Positions 45,827 through 55,739 of a stretch of 64,000 bases of DNA are shown here, piece after piece. Numbering within the stretch: the stretch's first letter is position 1; every line of letters starts with the position of its first letter. The notes below the pieces were generated by a model that did no database searches, was not told the DNA's origin, and saw only the letters and a program-made list of their open reading frames with translations. Source of the DNA: Bdellovibrionota bacterium (GTDB lineage Bacteria > Bdellovibrionota_C > UBA2361 > JAFLCA01); the NCBI GenBank assembly GCA_030584005.1, contig CP129486.1:124001-188000 (forward strand). The letters run 5' to 3'. The translations under genes were made by a program, and so were the position numbers.

Positions 45827-47169
45827 TCAGGTGAAAAGAGAGAAATCGGGCACGGAGAACTGGGCTCCTATCTCCCCCGGAAACGCCGTGACATACGGAT
45901 CGAGCCCCAGATGCTGTTGGATTATAGTGGCAAGAAGAGCGCGGCTATCCAGCTCTGCGGGCCACGCATTGGCAGTTTCGATCTGAGACGCCGAGGGCAT
46001 CTCCCCGAAAACAGCGTTAGCCCCGCCTCGCACCCGTCCGCCCAGGGTCAGTGTAGCGTGCGCGTCGCCGTGATCTAATCCGGTACCGTTGGCCGCAAAC
46101 TGTCTGCCAAAATCGGTGAGCGAGGTAATCACCACGTCGTGCCAAAGGCCCATTGCTACAAGGTCATCGATAAAGGTGCGCAAGACCCCTCCCAGCTGAC
46201 TCATCAGTGTCTGAGAAGCCGTGGCATAGTTCGAGTGCATGTCGTACCCGCCATGCGGTACCACAAACACAATCCGATCCGTTGCGCCGGTGCAGGCATG
46301 TAGCGAAGATACTGGGCAATATTGCGAAAGCGATTCGCAAACTCATTATAGGCGGGGTCGCCCACCAGATATTCAGAGTGCTTCGGTGTGACATAGGAAG
46401 ACAGCAAACTCTGCACGCTATCCACCTCTGCGAACATACTCGCCAGAGCATCGCGGTAGCGTTGCTCGTTTGACGAGATGGGGCGTGAGACACTGAGAGA
46501 AGACATCTCACGCAATACGGCCGCGACCTGCTTCGAATTATTCGAGCCCCCTTGGAGGGCGTGAAAATTCACCCCGTCAAGCTTAAAATCTTCAAATCTA
46601 TTGGTGACAAGCGGTGGGTGCTGTTTGCAGCGCAGACTTTGACAGAAGAAATCCTGATCCTTGGCTCCCACAAATCCCACGAGCTTGGCCCCACTATCAA
46701 ACAGTCGGGCCATCCACCCGGTATTGTTGATTCCCCCCTCGGCCGTGCCAAGTGCCATACGGAGTTGTGCTATCTCATGGGAGCGTGAATGGCTCACATG
46801 CATCGCATTAAGCGATCCGAGAGTCACTCTCATTTTTGGTAGGTAGCTCTGCAACGGATAGAGCCCCGGGTGCAATGCAACATTCTGGCCGTACCCTAAA
46901 TGGAGCAGTGCGGGGTCATCATAGTAGCTGGTGAGTCCGCTTCCACGACGGGCAATCAGGGCCGCTTTCCTTGCGGTGTCAGTGGGGCTTGCAAATAAGA
47001 AGGGATCGCAGCCGCCGAGCTGCTCTATGCATACTAACGCCCGAAATCGCGGAGTGTCTCCACAAACCGCCGCAGCCGCCGCTGCTGGCTTCACCAAGCG
47101 CATGCCAATTCCCAAACCAGTCCCTAGCACACTCCAGCGCAAGAAGTTCCGTCTTGGAATACCGCTCAT
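45827..47169 (-). CDS. DUF1501 family protein, Tat-exported, apparent frameshift near 46295
   Basis: DUF1501 proteins resemble sulfatase/phosphatase-fold proteins and are often encoded beside DUF1800. The first frame (ATG 47169, GAGGTG upstream) opens with a twin-arginine signal, RRNFLRWSVLGTGLGIGM, and covers ~315 residues. The second frame (to 45827) supplies the C-terminus, starting ACTGATDRIVFVVPHGGYDMH and including SLTDFGRQFAANGTGLDHG. The join lies in 46285-46305 and needs one extra base. It may be a sequencing error or a real inactivation. The Tat signal fits TatA at 21890. Its function is unknown. Confidence 0.78.
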
Positions 47170-47179
47170 ATCTTACACC

Positions 47180-49984
47180 TCAGTGAAAATTCGCTCCCGG
47201 GAGCGAAGAAAATAGTGCGGCGAGTCCGGCAAACTTCTCTTCGACCAATGCTTCATTCATCGGGTCCCACTCAATCGCATACGTGGAGCCATCAGGGTTC
47301 ATCTTGGTATTCATATACTCAACAAGCCTGGCGCGCTCTTCGCTACTTAGTGGCACCTGAAACACCGCAGCGAAGAAGTTCAATATCGCATCCACTGAGA
47401 GCGCTGCTGGATCCCCCGGCAACTGACTTTCCTCATCGAGCCCAAGTATGCGCTGCCTCAGATGGGTAAAGGTGAACTCCTCCTGCATGCTGGATTCAAG
47501 CTGCGCGATGGCCCTAATCACTCCGGTGGTACGCCCCAAGAGGTTTGACGGGAGTAACCAGATCGTGCTGCCATCCTTCGCTGTTCCAGGGGTGCGCCCG
47601 CAGTAATCATAGGTAAATACCGACGGGTAATAGAGGACGGACTCGCCTCCGGCAGTCACTCCTTGGTTTAACACCTCATTCATCTGGCGAGCTTTGTTGC
47701 GAACGGTGGTCGGGGAACCGCGGTGAAGCAGCAACGGAAGTTCAAGCCCATTTACAAGATTTCCCATCACCCGTTGCGGCTCACTGAAACAGTTCCGGGC
47801 CGCCGCTCGTGGAGAGAACATTGCTTCGGAAGCCGCAATTGTCCTCACAAATCGACCGATATCATAATCAAGCCCGACAAGTATCTGGGCGGCCTCCTCT
47901 ACAACTGCTGCCGACGGATCCGGATATACCAACATGCCGAAGAGCTTGCCGGCGATGAAGCGGGCGACCGCAGGATGCTCGTCCAAGATCCGGTTGATAA
48001 ATGCACGTGCGGTCAACGTCTCGTTGTTGATGACCAACTGGGGATAGATCTCGCCGAGTTCGCTAAATAGAGTTTTTGGGTTGTAATCATGCCTTGACGA
48101 GTCGAAGATCAGCTCCCCAGACACACTGGGGTACATTCTATATCCTGAGAGGAATGCCGCACTGCCGCGCACGTCCTGTACGTCCGAGTAGTTCGCAAGA
48201 CCGGTGATGAAATCGATCGGGCCTGCCAGGAACAGCTCGAACACCTCGCGCGCCTTGTTCTCATTGGGGTTGTTCTTCGTATTAAGATGATTATCCAAGT
48301 AAATGGCCGTGTACGCGTCGCAGATTATTCCCGGCGCCCCCTCACTGCGACATCCGTTAGGCCCCTCTCCCGTCAGCAGTCTGCGGAAGTTTCCCAGAGC
48401 TTCCCTTTGCAGCATATGGCTGTAGTGTCCGGTGAGGTGTTCGGAGTGCCCGGTGATCTTAGAGGAGGCACTGCCGAAGTGGCCGTACCACAGGTGCGTC
48501 ATGAACGCCCTTGCCGGGGAGAGATACCTCGATTCGAGCAGCAGGTTCTGGCTCGCATACTTATGCGACCAGTAGTATTTGTATAAGGTGGGATGGTAAT
48601 CTCGACTGGCAACAGCGATATAGCGGGCCAGTCCCTCCCGTTGAGCGTTCTCACTCTCGAAGGACTCCTCGGGTAGGAAGAGCTCCGTCAGTTCCCCCGC
48701 TGGCGGTGGCGAGGAATTGGGAATGACCACATACTCATCATCATTTGCCGGCACTTCGAAGAGGAACCCAAAGTCTCTCACCGATTCAAGCTCTGCCCTC
48801 AGGTCCCGTGAAATATAGTCGACATTCAGAATGCGGCTGTCTAACAGCTCTGAAAGGGGCATCGTTGCTCCGCCATCTTCGAGCAGACGACGCGCGTTCC
48901 ACGAAAGCTTGCGGATAAGGTGCACCCTTTCCTCCGCGCTGAGATGCTCGCGATATGCAGTCAACGTCTCCTCATCTCCGGTGAAACTCGGCGCAGGATG
49001 TACAACCACAGTGACGGGCGCTGGCGCGCTGCAACCCGCTCCCCCCACATCACAGGCGCGATAGGTGAAATGGTCCCGCCCGGCAAAGAATCCGATCTCA
49101 TACTGATAGTCACCGGCCGAGCTCACGTCTAGCTCTCCGTGCGCCGGCTCGGTTACTACTTCAAAATGGCTCGTTGCACCGCAATCGTTTGCTGCGTGCA
49201 GAGATCCGCTATTGGCCTGATGTTCGACCACATTGATCTCTCTCGTCGTTGCCGTCACATAACAGCCCTCTAATTGGACGGTGATTGGATCGGAACAAAG
49301 CTCTGTCGTCCCAAAGACCGGGGCGCAGGCACGATAGACAAGTTGAGTTCGGAACCCTTCAATATCCGGCGCACTGAACTGGGGCTGCGGCAATGAGCCG
49401 GAGAGCAGCGCCGGGGCTTGCGGTGCCTCTAAGAGTTCATAACGTAGCGGGGCCGCGCAGGTTGCTGAGATCTCGAGATTGAGTGAACGGGACTGCCCCG
49501 GCACTGCAGCGAAACGATCATGCAAAGGTCGGTTGAACTGACATACCGGATTAAAGGCGTTACATCGCTCAAGAGATCTGTGGATCTTTTTTGTCGTTCT
49601 GAGCTCCCTCTGCAATTCCTCGCTTGGACCTTCCTGCTTGATCTGCTTCTTTAGGCGCAACAGTTTGCGCTCGAGCCGAGCCGTCATCTTGGGCTCGTAG
49701 CGCTTGATGCGATTTTTCCCCGGAAGTGGGCGCACTGCGAGCACATACTCTCCCGCACGAAGTTCACAGGCATACCGGGAGCTCAGCGCAAAGGCATTGT
49801 GCGGGGGCCATTTTCTGTCGGCAGCGTGAACCGGTCCAGCGAGCAGCAGAAACGCCAATGCCGTCCACAGGATGGCGCTCAAGCAACGGTTGGCGCCCTG
49901 CTGGCCTGACGGCGCATGAGCGCAAAGAAAGCAACATGAGTTGGCTAAATAACCGGGGGAACGCACAACAGCACCGCACACCAC
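47180..49984 (-). CDS. DUF1800 family secreted protein with Ig/cadherin-like N-terminal region
   Basis: The C-terminal ~500 residues are DUF1800, with the typical MTHLWYGHFGSASSKITGH, YLDNHLNTKNNPNENKAREVF and VINNETLTARAFINRILDEHP. The N-terminal part (~60-340) has Cys-containing beta-rich repeats resembling cadherin/Ig-like domains. A signal peptide core (LSAILWTALAFLLLAGPVHA) is present, but the start is unclear: no ATG lies in frame near it. TTG 49882 or an upstream start could serve; ATG 49917 in another frame would fit only if a base is missing. It overlaps no gene and precedes DUF1501 by 10 nt, the usual pair. Confidence 0.82.
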   Translation of the reverse strand: MVCGAVVRSPGYLANSCCFLCAHAPSGQQGANRCLSAILWTALAFLLLAGPVHAADRKWPPHNAFALSSRYACELRAGEYVLAVRPLPGKNRIKRYEPKMTARLERKLLRLKKQIKQEGPSEELQRELRTTKKIHRSLERCNAFNPVCQFNRPLHDRFAAVPGQSRSLNLEISATCAAPLRYELLEAPQAPALLSGSLPQPQFSAPDIEGFRTQLVYRACAPVFGTTELCSDPITVQLEGCYVTATTREINVVEHQANSGSLHAANDCGATSHFEVVTEPAHGELDVSSAGDYQYEIGFFAGRDHFTYRACDVGGAGCSAPAPVTVVVHPAPSFTGDEETLTAYREHLSAEERVHLIRKLSWNARRLLEDGGATMPLSELLDSRILNVDYISRDLRAELESVRDFGFLFEVPANDDEYVVIPNSSPPPAGELTELFLPEESFESENAQREGLARYIAVASRDYHPTLYKYYWSHKYASQNLLLESRYLSPARAFMTHLWYGHFGSASSKITGHSEHLTGHYSHMLQREALGNFRRLLTGEGPNGCRSEGAPGIICDAYTAIYLDNHLNTKNNPNENKAREVFELFLAGPIDFITGLANYSDVQDVRGSAAFLSGYRMYPSVSGELIFDSSRHDYNPKTLFSELGEIYPQLVINNETLTARAFINRILDEHPAVARFIAGKLFGMLVYPDPSAAVVEEAAQILVGLDYDIGRFVRTIAASEAMFSPRAAARNCFSEPQRVMGNLVNGLELPLLLHRGSPTTVRNKARQMNEVLNQGVTAGGESVLYYPSVFTYDYCGRTPGTAKDGSTIWLLPSNLLGRTTGVIRAIAQLESSMQEEFTFTHLRQRILGLDEESQLPGDPAALSVDAILNFFAAVFQVPLSSEERARLVEYMNTKMNPDGSTYAIEWDPMNEALVEEKFAGLAALFSSLPGANFH

Positions 49985-50215
49985 ACCAGCAGGCCAGTAA
50001 TATGGGCCTGCTTTCCCATGGCATGCGAAGGGGCAAAGAACGTGCCAGCGTGAACAATCGCCTGTGCTTTAGAATGTCACCAAATCGGCCGTCTGAACGG
50101 GCTCAAATTCTGCAGTGTGTATGGCGAGATAGCATAGCAGGATGGGTCCCCACACGGGGGGTACCGATTTCGCGGCTAACCGCACCAGCTGGGCAGGCAA
50201 CACCGCTTTACTAAG

Positions 50216-51046
50216 TTAGGACTTCGCAAGGCAGGAAGAATAGACGGCCTTAAGGGTGGTGGCGGCCGGGCAATATAGCGTGGCGACACCACCAAGCGTC
50301 GCACAAATGCAGAGCACTATCAGAAACGGCTTCCAGGAGACTTGCAAGATGCTTCCCTGCCAGCCTGGTTCCTCTATGCGCCGCAGCGGCTTCACAAGCC
50401 CCACCCCGATGAAAAATTGCAGGGCCACCTCTGTCAGAATAAGGGGCGCTTCAAAAACCATGAGCACCGCCCCACCTATAACCAAACTCAGTAACAAGCC
50501 CACCAGGACTATCAAACACCCACCTTCATCCGATGGAATATCGACCCAGCCCTCAAGACCGGAACTATCCCATGGATCGCGCTTCTCTTCGGATACTGAA
50601 CCCTTCACGATGTGCGTCTCCGTCTCAATATAGCTTGGGCGCGGAGAGAATCGTGCGGATACATATAAGAGCCACAATCGCACCAGCACAAAGAAAGCCA
50701 GATACGAGGCGACAACCGCCAATGGAAGCCGCAGCCACAATTGGGTCACCCCATTCTCTCGCATTGCTATGTTGGCAAGGACACCTAAGGCAACGGTGCC
50801 AAGAATAAGCAGCAGCATGTGATGCCGCAGAAAAAAAGATGCTGCAAAGTGCTGGCGAAAGCTTCTCATCAGAACTCTGATCCCCGGCACTATAGGTGGT
50901 TTCAAGAATGCCCCCTTGGCATCTTTGAAATCGCTCCACGTTTCGATGGAATCCCGGAGCCCCCTATCAAACATCCATGCAACTTCTAAGGAAACGTTGC
51001 ACAAGAGCCATGGCCGGCACCCGTTTAGTGTATCCCTAGGGGCCAT
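50216..51046 (-). CDS. Hypothetical polytopic membrane protein
   Basis: I do not recognise it. Four to five hydrophobic segments are visible (HHMLLLILGTVALGVLANI, LPLAVVASYLAFFVLVRLWLLYV, CLIVLVGLLLSLVIGGAVLM, FLIVLCICATLGGVATLY), with an acidic soluble loop between the second and third. It lies 23 nt after folD on the same strand and is probably co-transcribed. ATG 51046 or ATG 50974 may be the start. Confidence 0.6.
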   Translation of the reverse strand: MAPRDTLNGCRPWLLCNVSLEVAWMFDRGLRDSIETWSDFKDAKGAFLKPPIVPGIRVLMRSFRQHFAASFFLRHHMLLLILGTVALGVLANIAMRENGVTQLWLRLPLAVVASYLAFFVLVRLWLLYVSARFSPRPSYIETETHIVKGSVSEEKRDPWDSSGLEGWVDIPSDEGGCLIVLVGLLLSLVIGGAVLMVFEAPLILTEVALQFFIGVGLVKPLRRIEEPGWQGSILQVSWKPFLIVLCICATLGGVATLYCPAATTLKAVYSSCLAKS

Positions 51047-51069
51047 CTACTCTTTTTATATGACCGCTT

Positions 51070-51981
51070 CTAGATCCTGATTGCGAGGCCATGCCTATCA
51101 ACACAACACTGCACGGTGTTTCGGATAAGCATAGCTACCGTCATCGGACCGACACCGCCGGGAACAGGAGTAATTGCCCTTGCCCGCTCACAGCCCTCGG
51201 CAAATGCGACATCGCCCACCAACTTCCCATCCGCTGTCCGATTGATGCCCACATCAAGCACGATCGCTCCCGGCTTAATCCATTCCTTTCTTACAAGCTC
51301 TGCCCGGCCCACCGCCGCCACAAGTATATCTGCTTCGGCACACCGCTGCGGGAGTTCGGGAGTCTTAGAGTGCGCATAGGTTACCGTGGCATTGCGCTCT
51401 AGGAGCAACATCCCCACAGGTTTCCCCACCAGAATCGATCGCCCCACCACGATCGCCCTCAAACCGCTGAGGTCAGCGGCAGGCAGTTGCTCAATCGATG
51501 CGCACCCACCGGCCATCGCCATATCTAAAAGGTACATCGTTCCGAGAGGTGTGCAGGGCTTAATTCCCCCACTGCCGCTCATGAGCAGCCCTTGATTAAA
51601 GGGATGTAACCCGTCGGCATCCTTATCGGGACGAATCATCGGGATGAGCTTCTTCGAATCAAGCGATCCGGGGAGCGGCAATTGTAAAAGAATCCCGTCA
51701 ATATCCTCACGAGCATTGAAGTCGTTTATCGCCTCCTGCACTTCGTCAAAGCGCGCAGCAGCGGCAAGCTTGTGATCGGCTGTGTGCAGCCCGCAGGCGA
51801 TCGCCGTTTTCTCCTTATTCGCAACGTAAGTGCGAGAGGCGGGATTATCGCCCACCAGGATGACTCCTAATCCCGGGGGACGCCCTAGCTTTGCTGCCAC
51901 CTCGTTTGATTTCGCCCGAAGATATCCATGGAAGGTGGCTGCTAACGCTTTGCCGTCGAGAATGTAAGGATTCGTTGCCAT
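51070..51981 (-). CDS. folD: Bifunctional methylenetetrahydrofolate dehydrogenase/cyclohydrolase
   Basis: FolD interconverts 5,10-methylene-, methenyl- and 10-formyl-THF. The 303-residue product has the catalytic lysine region SRTYVANKEKTAIACGL, GILLQLPLPGSLDSKKLIPM, and the substrate site DADGLHPFNQG with KPCTPLGTMYLLD. The NADP-binding half has AIVVGRSILVGKPVGMLLL, and VGPMTVAMLIRNTVQ is the C-terminal signature. It is divergent from ald. It can process the one-carbon product of the glycine cleavage system. Confidence 0.95.
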   Translation of the reverse strand: MATNPYILDGKALAATFHGYLRAKSNEVAAKLGRPPGLGVILVGDNPASRTYVANKEKTAIACGLHTADHKLAAAARFDEVQEAINDFNAREDIDGILLQLPLPGSLDSKKLIPMIRPDKDADGLHPFNQGLLMSGSGGIKPCTPLGTMYLLDMAMAGGCASIEQLPAADLSGLRAIVVGRSILVGKPVGMLLLERNATVTYAHSKTPELPQRCAEADILVAAVGRAELVRKEWIKPGAIVLDVGINRTADGKLVGDVAFAEGCERARAITPVPGGVGPMTVAMLIRNTVQCCVDRHGLAIRI

Positions 51982-52102
51982 TATGATCTAGCTCATTCGA
52001 TATCGCAGCTATCTCCTGCCTACAGAGCGTTTCGAACTTAGCGTCTTTACCAATTCGTTGCAAAGGTATACACGTTACAGCCCACTTCCTTAAAGGAGCT
52101 GT

Positions 52103-53221
52103 ATGATTATCGGTGTACCCCGCGAACGTAAGACGCTTGAAAAACGCGTCGCTGTCACCCCCGATGGGGTGCGCGAGCTTCGTAAACACAACCACACGGT
52201 TTTAGTAGAGACCAACGCCGGCGTAGGATCGCACTTCTCGGATGACGCCTTCCGCGAGGCCGGTGCAACAATTGTCGATACCCTCAAAGACGTGTGGACC
52301 AAGTCCGAGATCGTGGTCAAAGTAAAGGAACCTCATGAATCGGAGTACGAGTACTTCCGGCCGGGTCTCGTGCTATTCGACTACCTGCACCTGGCAAGCA
52401 TGCCCGATGTAACCGACGCGCTCTTGAAGGGCGGCGTGACGGGCATTGCCTACGAGTTGGTGCAGATCTCCGATGGCCGACTACCGCTGCTCGAACCAAT
52501 GAGTGAAGTGGCGGGACGGCTGAGTGTGGTCAACGGCTCGAATCACCTCCTCTCTCAGCATGGTGGCCGCGGCATGTTGCTCGGCGGAACGGTTACGGTG
52601 CCCCCTGCTAGGGTGGTGATTGTGGGGGCTGGCGTGGCCGGCCGCAATGCCTGCGACGTGGCGATCGGCATGGGTGCGGATGTGACCATTCTCGATACTA
52701 ATTACCTGAGGCTCGATCGGATTAAGGCCCAATATGGTCACCGCGTATGCACGATGCATTCGACCCGTGCTGCCCTTGAGCGGGCGATCAATGGCAGTGA
52801 CCTGCTGATTGGCGCGGTACTGATTCCGGGGGCAGCAGCTCCAAAGGTTATTACCCGCACCATGATTCAATCGATGAACCGCGGTGGAGTTTTTGTCGAT
52901 ATCAGCATTGATCAGGGCGGGTGCGCTGAAACAATTAGAGCGACCTCACTCGATAATCCCGTGTACGAGGAGGAGGGTGTGGTGCACTACGGCGTCTGCA
53001 ACATGCCTGCGCAGGTCCCCTGCACCTCGACCATGGCTTTAACTGCAGCGACGCTCCCCTACCTGATCGCACTAGCCGATGGAGGTGGAATCGCGGCGCT
53101 TCAAAGCTCAACCGAGCTCCGCAATGCGCTCAATACCCACAAGGGAAAGCTGACTAATGCCGCCGTGAGCGAGGCCGTTGGTATAGCCTATACGCCGATT
53201 GAAAAAGCGCTTGCCGCCTAG
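52103..53221 (+). CDS. ald: Alanine dehydrogenase
   Basis: It reversibly deaminates L-alanine to pyruvate with NAD+. Family motifs are MIIGVPRERKTLEKRVAVTP, KVKEPHESEYEYFRPG (with the pyruvate-binding lysine), DYLHLASM (catalytic histidine), the Rossmann VVIVGAGVAGRNACDVAIGM, and VVHYGVCNMPAQVPCTSTMAL. Length (372 aa) is normal. AAAGGAG lies five bases before the ATG. It is convergent with minE, with a shared hairpin between them. Confidence 0.96.
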   Translation: MIIGVPRERKTLEKRVAVTPDGVRELRKHNHTVLVETNAGVGSHFSDDAFREAGATIVDTLKDVWTKSEIVVKVKEPHESEYEYFRPGLVLFDYLHLASMPDVTDALLKGGVTGIAYELVQISDGRLPLLEPMSEVAGRLSVVNGSNHLLSQHGGRGMLLGGTVTVPPARVVIVGAGVAGRNACDVAIGMGADVTILDTNYLRLDRIKAQYGHRVCTMHSTRAALERAINGSDLLIGAVLIPGAAAPKVITRTMIQSMNRGGVFVDISIDQGGCAETIRATSLDNPVYEEEGVVHYGVCNMPAQVPCTSTMALTAATLPYLIALADGGGIAALQSSTELRNALNTHKGKLTNAAVSEAVGIAYTPIEKALAA

Positions 53222-53241
53222 GCAGATCATCAAATGAACAA

Positions 53242-53282
53242 GCGCACCGTGAAGTCGGGTTTAACCCTACTTAACGGTGCGC
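53242..53282. terminator. Bidirectional hairpin between ald and minE
   Basis: Perfect 9-bp outer arms GCGCACCGT and ACGGTGCGC enclose an inner AAGT/ACTT and GGGTT/AACCC pairing, so most of the 41 nt folds. It lies midway in the 82-nt convergent gap and would serve both genes; T-runs on either side are weak. Confidence 0.55.
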
Positions 53283-53303
53283 TATTGCGATTCACGATTC
53301 GAG

Positions 53304-53666
53304 CTACGCCGGCTGGGCGGTACTTTGCAGCTCCGTTTCGTCCTGCTGCGGCTTGCCAGCTTCGTCATCGCCGCTTTTTGACGCGATGCGGCGCACCTTC
53401 ACCGGCGAATTAATCACCAGCGTTGTTGAATCAGATTCACGCTTGTAGTTTATGTCGAAGCCGTCTTCGCTGATCATGAAGTACTTCTGAATCACCCCGA
53501 CCAGCTCCTTTTTGAATTTTGCCATCTCGTCATTAGTGAGACCTGTGCGGTCTTGCACTAACACAAAGTGAAGCCGGGATTTCGCCACCGACTTGCTGGC
53601 AGAGCTAGTAGCGGATGGTTCATTCGAACGGGAGAATAATGCCTTAAGTCCTGCGAACACGATCAT
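53304..53666 (-). CDS. minE: Cell division topological specificity factor MinE
   Basis: MinE drives pole-to-pole oscillation of MinCD by stimulating MinD ATPase. The anti-MinCD region is clear (KSRLHFVLVQDRTGLTNDEM), followed by the beta-rich dimerisation part (FKKELVGVIQKYF, FDINYKRESDSTTLVINSPV). At 120 residues it is longer than the usual ~90, with a polar C-terminal tail. The N-terminus is amphipathic (VFAGLKALFSR), as expected for membrane contact. ATG 53666 is very close to AGGAG; GTG 53660 is an alternative. Last gene of minCDE. Confidence 0.93.
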   Translation of the reverse strand: MIVFAGLKALFSRSNEPSATSSASKSVAKSRLHFVLVQDRTGLTNDEMAKFKKELVGVIQKYFMISEDGFDINYKRESDSTTLVINSPVKVRRIASKSGDDEAGKPQQDETELQSTAQPA

Positions 53667-53694
53667 CTCTCCTTACATTAATCCAACACATCCA

Positions 53695-54513
53695 CTACGC
53701 CACACCTAAGCGACGACCGACTCGCTCCCAAAACGTTTCGGCAGTCACCATTGGAATAGGAATATTCTCACCGCACAACCGGCCGGCGATTCTACTGAAG
53801 GCCTGTCCGGCCTTGGACTTCGCGTTATACACCACCGGTTCTCCGCAGTTGGCAGCCACGATGACAGACTCGTCTCTTTCGATAACTCCGATCAGTTCAA
53901 TGCCGAGAATATCCTGCACATCTTGCACTGACAGCATATCGCCACGGCGCACCATGTCAGGATCGAGGCGATTAATTATCAAGCGCGCTTCAATCCCGCG
54001 CGAAGCCAGAAGTCCAACCACACGGTCCGCATCACGGATCGCCGGAACCTCGGGAGTAGTCACAATCAGGGCGCTGTCGGCGCCGGCGCAGGCATTTTTA
54101 AACCCCTGCTCAATCCCAGCGGGAGAATCAACCAATATGAAGTGATACTCACGACGGAACTGGTCCAGAACCGCTTTGACCTCCGACTCGCCGATAACAT
54201 CTTTGTCATCGGTCTGCGATGCCGGCAATAAATGCAGATTTGCGGATTTCTTCGACTTAATCACGGCCTGACTTGGCTTGCATACATTCTTCGCCACATC
54301 TACGAGGTTGAAGACAATGCGGCTTTCTAGCCCCAAGATCACATCGAGATTACGCAGGCCAATGTCAGCGTCCACCACTAAGACGCGCTTGCCTTTGACC
54401 GCCAAAGCGGCTCCGAGGCTTGCGGTTGTCGTTGTCTTACCAACTCCCCCCTTGCCCGAGGTCACGACGATGATCTCTGCAACGTTCTTCTTGCCAGCGC
54501 TGTTATTGGTCAT
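53695..54513 (-). CDS. minD: Septum site-determining ATPase MinD
   Basis: MinD is a membrane-associated ParA-type ATPase that recruits MinC. It has the deviant Walker A SGKGGVGKTTTTASLGAALA, switch I DADIGLRNLDVILGLE, and switch II FILVDSPAGIEQGFKNA. The C-terminus ends in an amphipathic membrane-targeting helix (FWERVGRRLGVA). ATG at 54513 has AGGTG at good spacing; a GTG three codons earlier is open. It lies between minC and minE. Confidence 0.96.
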   Translation of the reverse strand: MTNNSAGKKNVAEIIVVTSGKGGVGKTTTTASLGAALAVKGKRVLVVDADIGLRNLDVILGLESRIVFNLVDVAKNVCKPSQAVIKSKKSANLHLLPASQTDDKDVIGESEVKAVLDQFRREYHFILVDSPAGIEQGFKNACAGADSALIVTTPEVPAIRDADRVVGLLASRGIEARLIINRLDPDMVRRGDMLSVQDVQDILGIELIGVIERDESVIVAANCGEPVVYNAKSKAGQAFSRIAGRLCGENIPIPMVTAETFWERVGRRLGVA

Positions 54514-54572
54514 TCTTTTCACCTAAACGATACGACCGTGCGCACTCGCCCACGGCCAATAAAAGCCATTAC

Positions 54573-55550
54573 CTACAATTTGCGGGCGCTAAAAGCTCGC
54601 GATTGATACCCTTCCACGACAATCAATGTGCCATCAACCCGCGCAATCTCGGGGCCCTCACTGCGTCCCGGAGCACCTCGCGAGATCACCGTGCCGATTC
54701 GAAGCTGCGTAGGTTGCAAATTCAGCGAGAAGATGAACCGTCCACCCCCTGTCTCATCATAGGCACCCGCATGCGCCACTCCGCGCAAGGTGCCGAGGAC
54801 GATGATATCTCCCCCCGCAACAACCTCCGCGCCTGAATTAACATCGCCGCAGATGATGAGCGAGTGCTCGGTTTCGATCTTCTGGCCCGATCGAAGGGTG
54901 CCGTAAATTACCCTTGAATCCGGCTCGTCCCAGATAGTCGGATCGCCCTCAAAGCGGGTGCGCGGACGCTGGCTTGCCGCACTGCCGCGACTCTCGTCAC
55001 CCGCGCTCAGCGCCTCAATGCCATCAAAGAGACTCGTACCCCTTCGCTCTTCGATGCTTCGAACTTTCTCCACCGCCGAAACAATGCCCTTCTTGACCGA
55101 CGCTGACTCCACGGGCTCAACAACATCACGCGCCCGCAACTCATATTCGCGCAGCCTTGAAGATCGCACTACGATATCGAAATCATTCTTAAGCAGCGTT
55201 TGCATCTCTGCGGCAACGTCATCGCTCGGTTTCCTTCCCACCCATTCGATCGAGATCTCCTGCCCCTCCAGGAAGGACCTCCTGGTCCGAATAAAATTTG
55301 CCACAGCCGTACGCAAACCTTCCAGCTCGACGCGGCCATCAACTCGCAATACCAGCCCCTCCGCCGTGCCGCGCGCACTCACGATTCCTGAGCGCGCCGC
55401 CTCATCGGCCGCGGACTCCGAGAGCATTGCCGCCTCCTCTGACCCCTCGTCTTCGAGGATTGGGGCTGCGGGCCGACGAACGACCTCCTTTAAATCATCC
55501 TGCGCATCATGGACATCCACCTCAGTGGTTGTCCCATTGTCGTCTTGCAT
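54573..55550 (-). CDS. minC: Septum site-determining protein MinC (extended)
   Basis: MinC inhibits FtsZ assembly away from midcell. The C-terminal beta-helix domain (~210-325) has IYGTLRSGQKIETEHSLIIC, GDVNSGAEVVAGGDIIVLG and LRGVAHAGAYD, which bind MinD. The N-terminal FtsZ-inhibiting domain appears at ~60-150 (GLVLRVDGRVELEGLRTAVA). At 325 residues it is about 90 longer than typical, because of an acidic N-terminal extension (~1-55) and a long linker. ATG 55550 follows AGGTG. First gene of minCDE. Confidence 0.92.
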   Translation of the reverse strand: MQDDNGTTTEVDVHDAQDDLKEVVRRPAAPILEDEGSEEAAMLSESAADEAARSGIVSARGTAEGLVLRVDGRVELEGLRTAVANFIRTRRSFLEGQEISIEWVGRKPSDDVAAEMQTLLKNDFDIVVRSSRLREYELRARDVVEPVESASVKKGIVSAVEKVRSIEERRGTSLFDGIEALSAGDESRGSAASQRPRTRFEGDPTIWDEPDSRVIYGTLRSGQKIETEHSLIICGDVNSGAEVVAGGDIIVLGTLRGVAHAGAYDETGGGRFIFSLNLQPTQLRIGTVISRGAPGRSEGPEIARVDGTLIVVEGYQSRAFSARKL

Positions 55551-55739
55551 TGAACACCTAACCTCAGCACGATCCCGCTCGCATTCTTTCTGCGATCAAA
55601 TAGTGTTGTGGGATCGGAATCGCGTAAACTTTAAGCAACTTATAGCAACGGACTTCGCGGGGCGTCAATGCAAATATCGTCTATTTCGTTGATGCAATGG
55701 CTGATGTCGATCCCTTCTGGAATCGGATATGGATAGAGC

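Noticed and set aside
55623-55645. Sequence resembling the inner part of the MITE terminal repeat (CTTTA…CAACTTA)
   Set aside because: Only ~20 bp match, the distinctive outer end is absent and there is no partner repeat; probably chance in the minC-pgpA promoter region.
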